Translations under genes and position numbers: made by a program | DNA from: Candidatus Sulfotelmatobacter sp. | Lineage (GTDB): Bacteria > Acidobacteriota > Terriglobia > Terriglobales > Acidobacteriaceae | NCBI GenBank assembly: GCA_030037575.1 | Contig: JASHRB010000624.1 | Span: 1-16,408, forward strand | DNA: 16,408 nucleotides | Direction: 5' to 3' | Notes under the pieces: generated by a model | Seen by the model: the letters and a program-made list of their open reading frames with translations, nothing else | The model's database searches: none | Told to the model about the DNA's origin: nothing | Part shown: positions 6,013-13,513 of the stretch, in pieces | How the letters are laid out: each line of letters begins with the position of its first letter | Numbering within the stretch: position 1 is the first letter of the stretch

Positions 6013-6738
6013 ATGATTTGGGAAAGCGAGTTTAAGCAAATGGCGTCTGAAACCATCGAAGCTGTGCTCCGAAAGACACAGTTATTCGCGAGGCTCACAG
6101 AAACCGAGATGCATACTTTGTGCGCACGGGTGAGCAAGCGGCACTTTGGTCACGGCAAGGCGCTATTTGGCGAGGGCGATCCGTGCCATGGCCTCTTTGT
6201 GGTCGCAACGGGGAAAATTCGGATTTTCAAATCATCGTCGTCGGGTCGCGAACAGTTGTTAGCAGTCGAGGGACCGGGAAGCTCCTTCGCGGAGCTTCCG
6301 GTTTTCGACGGAGGCGTGTATCCTGCTTCGGCGTCCGCCTTGGAAGATACCGAAGTGCTCTTCATCTCGCGCAAGGATTTCCAAAACTACTGTCGCGAGC
6401 ATCCTGAGGTAGCACTCAAAGTTCTTGCGATTGTCGGTTCCCGTCTGCGCCGTCTCGTGGGGATCATTGAAGATCTGTCTTTCACAACTGTGAGGCAGCG
6501 TTTGATTTCGCTTTTGCTGCGACTCGCTCAAGGAGGGGGAACCGCTGCAAAACAAGGTGTCCGGGTGGAACTGACAACCACCCACCAGGACCTGGCGGCG
6601 GAATTAGGAACGGTGCGGGAACTCGTATCCCGGAATCTTAGCCGACTCCAGGCAGAAGGATTTCTGGAAGTAGATGGCCGCACGATCATCGTGAAAGACC
6701 TCTCCGGGCTGAAGCGAGAACAGATCACACCCGCGTAG
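6013..6738 (+). CDS. Crp/Fnr-family transcriptional regulator
   Basis: The product has 241 residues (232 if the ATG at 6040, MASETIEAVL, is used; AGCGAG lies about 9 bases before it). The order is a cyclic-nucleotide-binding-like beta-roll (about 20-125), a dimerisation helix (about 132-155) and a Crp winged helix (about 160-230). The recognition helix has R202-E203-x2-S206-R207, matching the residues that read GTGA half-sites in Crp/Fnr relatives. There is no N-terminal cluster of cysteines, only scattered C37, C58 and C127, so it is not an oxygen-sensing Fe-S Fnr of the E. coli type. The effector is unknown; a haem/NO sensor of the DNR type is one option. The gene lies 99 bases before RIC. 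It is the natural candidate to bind the seven GTGAY-N4-RTCAC sites in this window. Confidence 0.93.
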   Translation: MIWESEFKQMASETIEAVLRKTQLFARLTETEMHTLCARVSKRHFGHGKALFGEGDPCHGLFVVATGKIRIFKSSSSGREQLLAVEGPGSSFAELPVFDGGVYPASASALEDTEVLFISRKDFQNYCREHPEVALKVLAIVGSRLRRLVGIIEDLSFTTVRQRLISLLLRLAQGGGTAAKQGVRVELTTTHQDLAAELGTVRELVSRNLSRLQAEGFLEVDGRTIIVKDLSGLKREQITPA

Positions 6739-6774
6739 CCTGAGAAAACCGTGTTGTTATCACATCAGGCCCAA

Positions 6775-6788
6775 GTGACTTTAGTCAC
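6775..6788. promoter_or_regulatory. Crp/Fnr-type palindrome, site 7, upstream of RIC
   Basis: GTGAC-TTTA-GTCAC, centred 56 bases before the RIC ATG at 6838. A weak -10 hexamer GAAAAT (6811-6816) starts 29.5 bases from the centre, which puts the palindrome at -41.5 of a predicted start near 6823. This is class II activator geometry, the same as at site 5. It also shows that the longer ORF start at 6751 is wrong, because it would place the operator inside the coding region. Confidence 0.62.
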
Positions 6789-6837
6789 AGCCAACAATTC
6801 ACCACAAATAGAAAATGATTGCGTCATGGAGGTCTTT

Positions 6838-7560
6838 ATGGATTTCAGCAGCGAAAGCAAAATAAAAGATATCGCGCTCTCGAATCCGGCAGCCAGGCAA
6901 GTTCTCGAAGATGCCGGGCTGGATTATTGCTGTGGTGGGAGTAAGTCGCTTCACGAGGCATGCCTTCATGCAAATGTCTCGTCGCAGGAAATATTGAACC
7001 GCTTGCAAGAAAACGCCAAAGACATCGAACTCGACGACTGGAACCGGGGGACAGCGCCGTTATGCGAACTGACACGACATATTCGTGAGAAGCACCATCA
7101 ATACGTTCGCGAAGCGATTCCACGCACGCAAGCATTGTCAGAGAAAGTTGCCACAAAGCACGGAGCAAATCATGCCGAACTGGTGGATGTCGGGAAGCTC
7201 TTCGCGGAGCTAGGCCAAAAGATGATCATGCACATGCAGAAAGAAGAACAAATTCTCTTTCCGTACATAGACGCTGTGGAGCGGGCAATCAATGCGCAGA
7301 GTTCGCTCGAACCGCCGTTCTTTCAGACCGTAAAGAATCCCATCCACGCAATGATGCAGGAGCACGATGTGGCGGGAGATTTAGTCAGGCGAATTCGCGT
7401 TTTGACTTCGGATTACACGCCTCCTGACAGCGCCTGCACCAGCTTCAAAGCACTGTACGAAGAGCTCAGAGAATTCGAAGCAGACCTTCACCAACATGTT
7501 CATCTCGAAAACAACGTCCTTTTCCCTCGCGCCGTAGAGTTGGAAGCGTCTGCTACATGA
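6838..7560 (+). CDS. ric: Iron-sulfur cluster repair di-iron protein (RIC/ScdA/YtfE family)
   Basis: The 240-residue cytoplasmic protein starts at ATG 6838, with GGAGGT 4 bases upstream. Residues 1-55 are the ScdA_N domain with DYCCGG (C31, C32). Residues 75-235 are a hemerythrin-like four-helix bundle whose likely ligands are H81 or H86, H108 or H112, H132, E136 (HMQKE), H170 (NPIHAMMQEHD), H220 and E224 (HVHLE). This is the complete signature of the family, which restores Fe-S clusters damaged by nitric oxide or peroxide. Its promoter carries a Crp/Fnr site in class II position, and the regulator gene is immediately upstream. This is the strongest functional clue that the local regulon answers nitrosative or low-oxygen stress. 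An alternative start at 6751 was rejected. Confidence 0.95.
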   Translation: MDFSSESKIKDIALSNPAARQVLEDAGLDYCCGGSKSLHEACLHANVSSQEILNRLQENAKDIELDDWNRGTAPLCELTRHIREKHHQYVREAIPRTQALSEKVATKHGANHAELVDVGKLFAELGQKMIMHMQKEEQILFPYIDAVERAINAQSSLEPPFFQTVKNPIHAMMQEHDVAGDLVRRIRVLTSDYTPPDSACTSFKALYEELREFEADLHQHVHLENNVLFPRAVELEASAT

Positions 7561-7598
7561 TGGGGCTGGTGACTAACGGATAATTCGTGGAGGGAAGG

Positions 7599-9266
7599 AT
7601 GGTCCGGTTCGATGCCGCCCATAGAGCTGTTCATTATCCGCCTGATCGTCGTTTTCGCATTTGGGTTCGACCGTCGATCTTGATGGGGATCGGTATTGCG
7701 ATCCTCTCCGTGATCGCGGCCGCCTGGATCGAGGTCGCCGTAGCCGGAATCCCTCGTATTTCCGCCATTCCGCAGATATATACAAACAACTTCGCGGAGC
7801 CACGTGGCTTCCCGGTATGGATACGCTACTGTCACTTTTTCAATTTTCTTTTCGTGACGATGCTGATTCGGAGCGGGCTTTCGATCCTGATGGACCACCC
7901 TCGTCTCTATTTCAACGATGGCTGCACACCTGGGAGCGAATGGATCCGGTTTACGCCGTTGAAGGTTCCGCACGACCGCATCTGGACTGCGAAAGACGAT
8001 GCGCGTTACCTATCGCCGCTGGTTGGCACGCCGGGCTACCGGCACACCATCGGCATTGCGCGGGTGTGGCACTTCATTGACGTGCACGGCTTCATCATCA
8101 CCGGCATCGCATTCGTGACTATGCTGTTCGACACCGAGCAGTGGCGTCGCATTGTGCCAACGTCGCCACTGGTGCTTTGGCAAGCGTGGAATACGTTCGT
8201 TCACTATGCGACCTTTCATCTGCCACCGGAGCCAAACGGGTTTTATGGCTATAACGCATTGCAACAGATCGCCTATTTCACAGTGGTGTTTGTGTTCGGC
8301 CCGCTTGCGATTGCAACCGGCATAGCAATGTCTCCGGCAGTGGTCAACCGGTTTCCCTGGTACGCGCGGATATTCGGAGGCCGGCAATCGGCGCGTTCGA
8401 TCCATTTCCTGACCATGCTCAGCTTCCTTGCATTTTTGATCGTGCACATCACCCTGGTTGTAATGACCGGATTCGCGCACAATATGAACCACATTGTGAT
8501 GGGCACCGACGATATGGGGCCTATCGGAATGTACCTGGGATTCGTCGGTATCGGCGTGGTCGTGCTCTCCTGGATCGTGGCGCACTACATTTCGTGGCGC
8601 CATCCGCGCGGCGTGCAGCATGCCCTCAAATCAGTAACGTATCCCATGCAGCTGATTACGCTGAATCGGTTCCAGCCGCAGCAGAAGTATACGGAGAAGG
8701 AAATCTCTCCCTACTTCTGGCCCAATGGAAAGATGCCGACCCGCGACGACTGGAGGCATCTGGCCGAGGGTGGGTTTGACGCTTTCCGCCTGAAGGTGGG
8801 AGGGCTCGTCAAAAACCCGGTGGAGCTTTCCCTCTCCCAATTAGAGCGCTTGGGTCGGGTCGAGCAGATCACCATGCATCATTGCATTCAGGGATGGAGT
8901 GGCATCGCCAAGTGGGGTGGGATTCCCATGCAAAAACTTATTGAGCTTGTGCAGCCAAAACCGGAGGCGAAAGTCGTCGCCTTTTTCTCTTTTGGCGAAG
9001 CCCTTTACGGCGGATCCTACTACGACACACAGAGCTTGGAGAACGTGCAAAAGCCGCAATCTCTTCTGGCTTCGAGGATGAACGGGCAACCTCTTCCGCT
9101 GGTGTACGGGGCGCCTCTGCGGCTGCGAGTAGAAAACCAGTTGGGCTACAAGATGGTCAAATGGATCGAGCGCATTGAATTCATTGAAACGGAAAAATCG
9201 CTTGGCAAAGGAGAAGGCGGCAAAAACGAAGACGATGAATATTTCGATCTCCTGCCCAACATTTGA
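7599..9266 (+). CDS. Membrane cytochrome b561-like/molybdopterin oxidoreductase fusion
   Basis: The protein has 555 residues from ATG 7599 (GGAGGG at 7589-7594). Residues 1-335 hold about six membrane segments (near 26-48, 78-97, 155-177, 224-244, 268-291 and 308-331), with haem-ligand-type histidines such as H79, H158, H163, H269 and H283, resembling the cytochrome b subunits of thiosulfate- or formate-type reductases. Residues about 395-535 are a sulfite-oxidase-fold molybdopterin domain with MHHCIQGWSGIAKWGGIP; C429 is the expected molybdenum ligand. There is no Tat signal because the enzyme domain is tethered by the membrane part. It follows RIC by 38 bases and may be co-transcribed. The substrate is unknown; repair of oxidised methionine (MsrP-like) or sulfur-oxyanion chemistry would fit. 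Confidence 0.88.
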   Translation: MVRFDAAHRAVHYPPDRRFRIWVRPSILMGIGIAILSVIAAAWIEVAVAGIPRISAIPQIYTNNFAEPRGFPVWIRYCHFFNFLFVTMLIRSGLSILMDHPRLYFNDGCTPGSEWIRFTPLKVPHDRIWTAKDDARYLSPLVGTPGYRHTIGIARVWHFIDVHGFIITGIAFVTMLFDTEQWRRIVPTSPLVLWQAWNTFVHYATFHLPPEPNGFYGYNALQQIAYFTVVFVFGPLAIATGIAMSPAVVNRFPWYARIFGGRQSARSIHFLTMLSFLAFLIVHITLVVMTGFAHNMNHIVMGTDDMGPIGMYLGFVGIGVVVLSWIVAHYISWRHPRGVQHALKSVTYPMQLITLNRFQPQQKYTEKEISPYFWPNGKMPTRDDWRHLAEGGFDAFRLKVGGLVKNPVELSLSQLERLGRVEQITMHHCIQGWSGIAKWGGIPMQKLIELVQPKPEAKVVAFFSFGEALYGGSYYDTQSLENVQKPQSLLASRMNGQPLPLVYGAPLRLRVENQLGYKMVKWIERIEFIETEKSLGKGEGGKNEDDEYFDLLPNI

Positions 9267-9535
9267 TGGAGAATGGCGCTGTTCTCTTTCTCGACTGAGG
9301 CCTGACTTCCTTCACCTGTTGCGGGGAGGTTTCTGCAGCCTCACTGCCGCCTAATAACAAAGGCCGATCGCCCAGAATGTTTGTCTGACGCCGAACCGTG
9401 ATTCGGACAAGAGTTCGATTTCTAGATGGTGGCTTCAACCCGCTGCCAAAGCAATGCCGTCCGGACTGCCACCAAAACCATCTCTTTGCTTTGAGATTCA
9501 TGCGCATTGACTGAGTCGGTTGGCGGCTTGTTCTA

Positions 9536-9553
9536 CCGTTGTCCGGACAGCGG
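9536..9553. repeat. 18-bp near-perfect inverted repeat
   Basis: CCGTTGTCCGGACAGCGG is self-complementary apart from one T/G pair, with a perfect TGTCCGGACA core. It is followed directly by a run of G. It lies in the long intergenic region between the molybdoenzyme and the YdhS-like gene. It could be an operator for an unrecognised dimeric regulator. A terminator is unlikely because no T-run follows. Confidence 0.4.
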
Positions 9554-9705
9554 GGGGGGCCGGCGTGAACCAAATCCGGAATACGGGCGGACTTCCAAAC
9601 AGACGCAATATTTTTCACTCCACCGGCCCGTAGGACGCAAGCTCTCCACCGCGTATCTCGCTGAATCTACAGCCACTTTGCAAATAATCAGAAAAGGCTT
9701 CACAA

Positions 9706-9734
9706 TTGCACAGTAAAGTAATAGACATTATAGA
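9706..9734 (+). promoter_or_regulatory. Putative sigma-70-type promoter of the sulfur operon
   Basis: TTGCAC at 9706-9711 and TATAGA at 9729-9734 are separated by 17 bases. Transcription would start near 9741, giving a leader of only about 9 bases ahead of ATG 9750 that would still include GAGG (9741-9744). The 19-bp AT-rich stretch 9720-9738 over the -10 is roughly symmetrical (AATA-N11-TATT) and could be an operator. Confidence 0.4.
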
Positions 9735-9749
9735 TATTATGAGGCGGGG

Positions 9750-11177
9750 ATGAGGCGGAAAATCGCTGACAAGTCAGATTGGTTCTCCATTGCGATTATT
9801 GGCGGCGGGTTCAGCGGTGCGATTCTCGCAAGCGAACTGCTGAGGGCTGGCAGCCGGGCGACCAGAGTAGTGTTGATCGAACGGGAAGGGTGTCCGGGAC
9901 GGGGTGTGGCCTACAGCACGCATATCGATGGGCACCTCCTCAACGTCTGCGCGCAAAACATGAGCGCGCGAGCGAACGATCCGTTACATTTCGTACGCTG
10001 GGCACGAGAGCACTACAGCGATCAGGTTCGACCGAATGATTACCTTCCGCGGCGTGTGTACGGCAAGTACGTAGAGTCTACCCTTTGCGAGGCTATAGAG
10101 GAAAATCCGGGAAGCTTCGAATGGAAACGCGACGAAGCCCTGTCCATAACCCCCGCGAAGGGTGGGGCAACCATCCATCTGAGAAAAGGTTGCGGAATTC
10201 ACGCCCATGCGGTTGTCCTGGCTCTCGGCAATTTTCCGCCAAGCGATGTGTTACCTCTCGAGCGCAACGAACTCAGCCGGCGCTTCATCCCAAACCCTTG
10301 GCCGGTGAACGCTCTCGATGGGATCCGCCCGGAGGACAGCGTATTGCTGATTGGCTCGGGCCTCACCAGCGTGGATGTGGCAATTTCGCTACGCGCAAGC
10401 GGCTTTGCGGGGAAGATCCACATGCTTTCGCGGCACGGATTACTCCCGCAAACACAAAAAGCGACCGAGCAGTGGCCCGCTGCTTGGGATCATCCAGATA
10501 CGCGGCGTGTTCGAAGCCTGGTACGGCTGATGCGAAAGGAAGTAGCGAAAGCAGCCGAACAAAACAAAGACTGGCGTTCCGTGATTGACTCGATTCGGCC
10601 ATTTGCGCAGAGTATCTGGCGATCGTTCCCCCAGCCGGAACGCCGGCGATTCCTTCGCCATGTGCGCGCGTATTGGGATGTACATCGCCACAGAGTGGCC
10701 CCGGAAATTGGCAGGCTACTGGAAACGGAGATGGCTGTAGGTCGATTACAGATCCATGGCGGCCGGATCACCGCGTATCGAGAAAACAGTGACTCCGTCG
10801 AGGTCAGTTACAGAGACCGCGGCCACGGTGAGTTGGAAAAACTGCGCATCGATTACGTAATCAATTGTACGGGCCCCCATGATGATTGCCGCAACCCCAA
10901 CAGTCCCTTGCTGAGTGATCTTTTGAACCAGAAGCTAATCCGCCCAGGGCCGCTTTTTCTGGGGCTCGATACCGCTGAAAACGGCGCCCTCCTGGATGCG
11001 AACGGTGCAGCATCCGATTTCCTTTACACGGTTGGACCGCCACGGAAAGGCAATCTCTGGGAAACAACCGCCGTCCCGGAGATTCGTGTGCAAACATCGG
11101 AGCTTGCTGTGCACCTGCTGTTGGGACTCGAGGAGCAGCGCGCTGAGAACGCAGTCTTGGAGCGAGCCGTAGCCTAA
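9750..11177 (+). CDS. FAD/NAD(P)-binding protein, YdhS-like (COG4529 type)
   Basis: The protein has 475 residues. A Rossmann GGGFSG dinucleotide-binding motif begins at about residue 18 (IAIIGGGFSGAILA). It is followed by the family's GRGVAYST and HLLNVCAQNMSARANDP segments, typical of the NAD_binding_9 / YdhS group. A second GSGLTSVD motif (about 202-209) marks the NAD(P)-binding domain, and VINCTGP (about 371-377) closes the FAD site. It is cytoplasmic, with no membrane anchor, and is not a canonical sulfide:quinone reductase because the paired redox cysteines are not evident. The next gene, a persulfide dioxygenase, starts 35 bases later in the same direction, so an operon is likely. The reaction is unknown; a redox role in sulfur handling is inferred from position only. 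Confidence 0.87.
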   Translation: MRRKIADKSDWFSIAIIGGGFSGAILASELLRAGSRATRVVLIEREGCPGRGVAYSTHIDGHLLNVCAQNMSARANDPLHFVRWAREHYSDQVRPNDYLPRRVYGKYVESTLCEAIEENPGSFEWKRDEALSITPAKGGATIHLRKGCGIHAHAVVLALGNFPPSDVLPLERNELSRRFIPNPWPVNALDGIRPEDSVLLIGSGLTSVDVAISLRASGFAGKIHMLSRHGLLPQTQKATEQWPAAWDHPDTRRVRSLVRLMRKEVAKAAEQNKDWRSVIDSIRPFAQSIWRSFPQPERRRFLRHVRAYWDVHRHRVAPEIGRLLETEMAVGRLQIHGGRITAYRENSDSVEVSYRDRGHGELEKLRIDYVINCTGPHDDCRNPNSPLLSDLLNQKLIRPGPLFLGLDTAENGALLDANGAASDFLYTVGPPRKGNLWETTAVPEIRVQTSELAVHLLLGLEEQRAENAVLERAVA

Positions 11178-11212
11178 GACTCGAAGTTAGAAAATCGCAA
11201 AGGGACAGAGAC

Positions 11213-12604
11213 GTGCATTTCGAACAGTTCTACCTGGGTTGTCTGGCGCACGCATCGTACCTGCTCGTATCAGAGGGCGAAGCAGTTGTCGTTGACCCGC
11301 AGCGCGATGTCGAGATTTATCTGGACGCAGCCGCGGCGCAGGGTGCCAGCATTCGCTATATATTCGAGACTCATCTGCACGCCGATTTTGTTTCTGGACA
11401 CAAGGAACTGGCCTTACGCACCGGAGCGAACATCCACATCGGTTCTCGCGCCAATGCCTCGTTTCATCACGTTGGTGTTGAAGACGGATTCGAACTACAC
11501 GTGGGGCAAATGCGGATTCGAGTTTTGGAGACTCCCGGCCACACCCCAGAGAGCATTTGCCTGATCGTCACCGACCAAGAAAAATCGTCCAGCCCATGGG
11601 CCGTTCTCACCGGCGACACCTTGTTTGTCGGGGACGTCGGTCGGCCCGACCTGTCAAGCATGCATACGCCTTTCGAATTGGCGGGCTTGCTTTACGACAG
11701 CCTGCACGAAAAAATCTTCACATTGCCAGATGACGTGCTCGTTTATCCAGCGCACGGAGCCGGTTCGCTCTGTGGACGCAATATGCGCGCCGAACGATGG
11801 TCAACGATCGGTGCCGAACGATTGCGGAATTACGCCGTCCAGATCAGTACCCGGGAAAGATTCATCCGCGAACTCACACAGAACCTGCCCACGTGTCCGG
11901 ACTATTTCCGGGAGGACGCAGAACTCAATCGCCACGGTGCATCCGCTTTGTCGGAGTTGGCAAAGCTCACGCCCATTTCTGCCGAGGAACTGGCATCGGA
12001 ACTGGCAATAGGAGCCAATGTGCTCGACGTGCGACCCTGCGATCGCTTCGCCGAAGGGCATGTTCCCCGCTCGGTTAACATCGCTCTGTCAGGACAGTTC
12101 GCCTCGTGGGCAGCCATGGTGCTGGGGTTGTCCTCCTGGCCCGTCATCATCGCCGACACCTCGGAGCAGCTGTCGGAAGCGCGTGTTCGGCTCGCCCGGG
12201 TGGGCATCGATCAGGTTCGTGGATACTTGCTTGGCGGTGTGGAGGCCTGGACGCGGGCTCGCTTGCCCTTGGCCCGGATGCCGCAGATCGCGGTGCAAAC
12301 CCTCAGCGAATGGCAGAAACGGGCGGAGGTCTCTATCGTTGATGTTCGCCGTGAAACCGAATGGCAGTCCGGTCACATTTCCCACGCCTTGTGGCTTCCA
12401 CTAGACAAGCTTGCCTCTACTCCTCTGCCGGTCAGTCGCGACAGGCTTGTCGCCGTGCACTGCCAGAGCGGGTACCGGAGCATGATCGCCTGCGGTCTTT
12501 TGCGCAGAGCGGGTTTTCAGAACGTTGTCAATGTGATCGGTGGATTTGATGCATGGCGAGCGGCTGGTTTACCGCTAGTGACAGCCGAAGACGTGGCGGC
12601 TTAG
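11213..12604 (+). CDS. CstB-like persulfide dioxygenase-rhodanese fusion
   Basis: The protein has 463 residues from GTG 11213 (AAGGGA 7 bases upstream). Residues 1-235 form an ETHE1-type metallo-beta-lactamase domain with THLHADFVSGH (H54, H56, D58), PGHTPES (H110) and TGDTLF (D135). H54, H110 and D135 correspond to the iron ligands of persulfide dioxygenases. Residues about 255-350 are a rhodanese fold without a catalytic Cys (IIADTSEQ where CxxGxR is expected). Residues about 362-455 are a rhodanese with the active loop CQSGYRS (C417). This dioxygenase, pseudo-rhodanese, active-rhodanese order is that of CstB, which turns persulfides into sulfite and thiosulfate. It lies 35 bases behind the YdhS-like gene and about 900 bases before the sulfur-handling encapsulin. 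Confidence 0.92.
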   Translation: MHFEQFYLGCLAHASYLLVSEGEAVVVDPQRDVEIYLDAAAAQGASIRYIFETHLHADFVSGHKELALRTGANIHIGSRANASFHHVGVEDGFELHVGQMRIRVLETPGHTPESICLIVTDQEKSSSPWAVLTGDTLFVGDVGRPDLSSMHTPFELAGLLYDSLHEKIFTLPDDVLVYPAHGAGSLCGRNMRAERWSTIGAERLRNYAVQISTRERFIRELTQNLPTCPDYFREDAELNRHGASALSELAKLTPISAEELASELAIGANVLDVRPCDRFAEGHVPRSVNIALSGQFASWAAMVLGLSSWPVIIADTSEQLSEARVRLARVGIDQVRGYLLGGVEAWTRARLPLARMPQIAVQTLSEWQKRAEVSIVDVRRETEWQSGHISHALWLPLDKLASTPLPVSRDRLVAVHCQSGYRSMIACGLLRRAGFQNVVNVIGGFDAWRAAGLPLVTAEDVAA

Positions 12605-12703
12605 CAGTGGGCGTGAAGATCGGGCCAGGCATGATCATGGTGGCGGCCTTGCGGCAACAGCAATTCAGAAGATCTTGGCTGCGGACCGTGGCATAATCTC
12701 GCC

Positions 12704-12967
12704 ATGGAAACTTCAAGTCTCGATTTTTTGTACTTGGAGAGAGATCCGAGGACGCAGCAGCCCTCCGCCTGCATTTACGTGAAATCGGCCGGCAACGAGG
12801 ATTACGCTGGCACGCGGGCAGACAGACTGGTTTCCGCTCACTGCCTGAGCTTCATCGAGCTGGATGCTGAGCTTCGACGCCTGCACGCGGAACTGGACGA
12901 AATTCGCGCTCGGGCCAAAAAGAAGTTCTACAAAGCTGAGCAGGAGGCTGCCGTCGCCGGCGCCTAG
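12704..12967 (+). CDS. Small conserved hypothetical protein with C-terminal helix
   Basis: The product has 87 residues. The N-terminal half is a short mixed segment (FLYLERDPRTQQPSACIYVK), and the C-terminal half is a charged amphipathic helix (FIELDAELRRLHAELDEIRA) ending Ala-rich. I do not recognise a named family, although the composition is protein-like throughout. No Shine-Dalgarno precedes the ATG. A CATAAT hexamer at 12692-12697 lies only 7 bases upstream, so the transcript may be leaderless. It sits between the persulfide dioxygenase and the encapsulin leader, in the same direction. Confidence 0.65.
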   Translation: METSSLDFLYLERDPRTQQPSACIYVKSAGNEDYAGTRADRLVSAHCLSFIELDAELRRLHAELDEIRARAKKKFYKAEQEAAVAGA

Positions 12968-13161
12968 GGCACCGACTCTCTTTTTCTTCTTCCCCCCCGA
13001 CCGGTTTTAGAGCCATCGTTGGCTTCCTCTAACCAGACTTAATATGGCCGAGGAAAGCCGGCCGAGTGAATCGGCAGGCTCCCCAATTTCCCGGCTCCCC
13101 GACAGCCGAAGCCGAAGAAACAAGGTTTAAAGAATCGGCTCTATGAAGTCTATTAACTAAA

Positions 13162-13190
13162 TTGACAAAGTGGCAATGGCGGTCTACTGT
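13162..13190 (+). promoter_or_regulatory. Putative promoter for the encapsulin operon
   Basis: A perfect TTGACA at 13162-13167 and a weak TACTGT at 13185-13190 are 17 bases apart. The predicted start near 13197 would give a leader of about 317 bases before the encapsulin ATG, including the hairpin at 13450-13478. The -10 matches only 3 of 6 positions, so an activator may be needed if this is the promoter. Confidence 0.35.
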
Positions 13191-13449
13191 TTAGGCGACG
13201 CGTTATCGTTGTTTGCGGCTGACGATGCATCCCAAGGCGGGGAAGACGATCCGGCGATGAATGATTACACCGACATTCAGCCGCTGCCGACATTCGAGCG
13301 TGAGCCGCGTCACAGACGGCGAAACCCGCGGGTTTTGTGCACTGTCGTGGCCCCGGCAGGGAGCCCCCATGCGCTTTTCGGCTCATCCCGCCGATGATCC
13401 ATCTAGGAACAAGCCGGGGCGCCCAAGGTTTTACGATGCAGAGGCCAGT

Positions 13450-13478
13450 GGGTGCGGCGCGCTTTCCGCGCTGCACCC
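13450..13478 (+). repeat. 11-bp stem hairpin in the encapsulin leader
   Basis: GGGTGCGGCGC (13450-13460) pairs with GCGCTGCACCC (13468-13478) with a single G-U wobble and a 7-base loop. No T-run follows, so it is not a standard terminator. It ends 22 bases before the Shine-Dalgarno of the encapsulin gene. It may stabilise the mRNA or modulate translation; that role is inferred. Confidence 0.55.
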
Positions 13479-13513
13479 GCGTAACATATTTTCCCGCTTA
13501 AGGAGCTAATCGC

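Larger units (their letters stand above)
9267..9749. other. 483-bp intergenic region
   Basis: No supported gene. A minus-strand frame (9181-9618) overlaps the end of the molybdoenzyme gene and is Arg/Ser-rich with no recognisable family. The region contains an 18-bp near-palindrome (9536-9553), a run of eight G at 9552-9559, and a promoter-like element just before the next gene. Confidence 0.5.
12968..13513. other. 546-bp structured leader upstream of the encapsulin gene
   Basis: No confident gene; the 75-codon frame at 13170-13397 overlaps a promoter-like element and lacks a ribosome binding site. The stretch has several inverted repeats: 13011-13024 (AGCCA/TGGCT), 13021-13059 (GGCTTCCTC with GAGGAAAGCC), 13061-13075 (GCCGA/TCGGC) and a strong hairpin at 13450-13478. 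The first two share bases 13021-13024 and cannot form together. Confidence 0.45.

Noticed and set aside
6013..6738. Annotation of the regulator as an oxygen-sensing Fnr
   Set aside because: The N-terminal cysteine cluster needed for a [4Fe-4S] sensor is absent, so only the Crp/Fnr superfamily call is made.
6751..6837. Upstream start for RIC, adding 29 residues
   Set aside because: It would place the Crp/Fnr palindrome inside the coding region. ATG 6838 has a strong GGAGGT and begins the normal ScdA_N domain.
9181..9618. A 145-codon minus-strand frame
   Set aside because: Overlaps the end of the molybdoenzyme gene and shows no protein-like segment or upstream signals.
9750..11177. Annotation as a sulfide:quinone oxidoreductase because of its neighbour
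   Set aside because: The N-terminal segments match the YdhS-like group and the SQR redox-cysteine pattern is not evident.
13170..13397. A 75-codon ORF before the encapsulin gene
   Set aside because: No ribosome binding site, it overlaps a promoter-like element, and its second half is low-complexity Arg/Pro.
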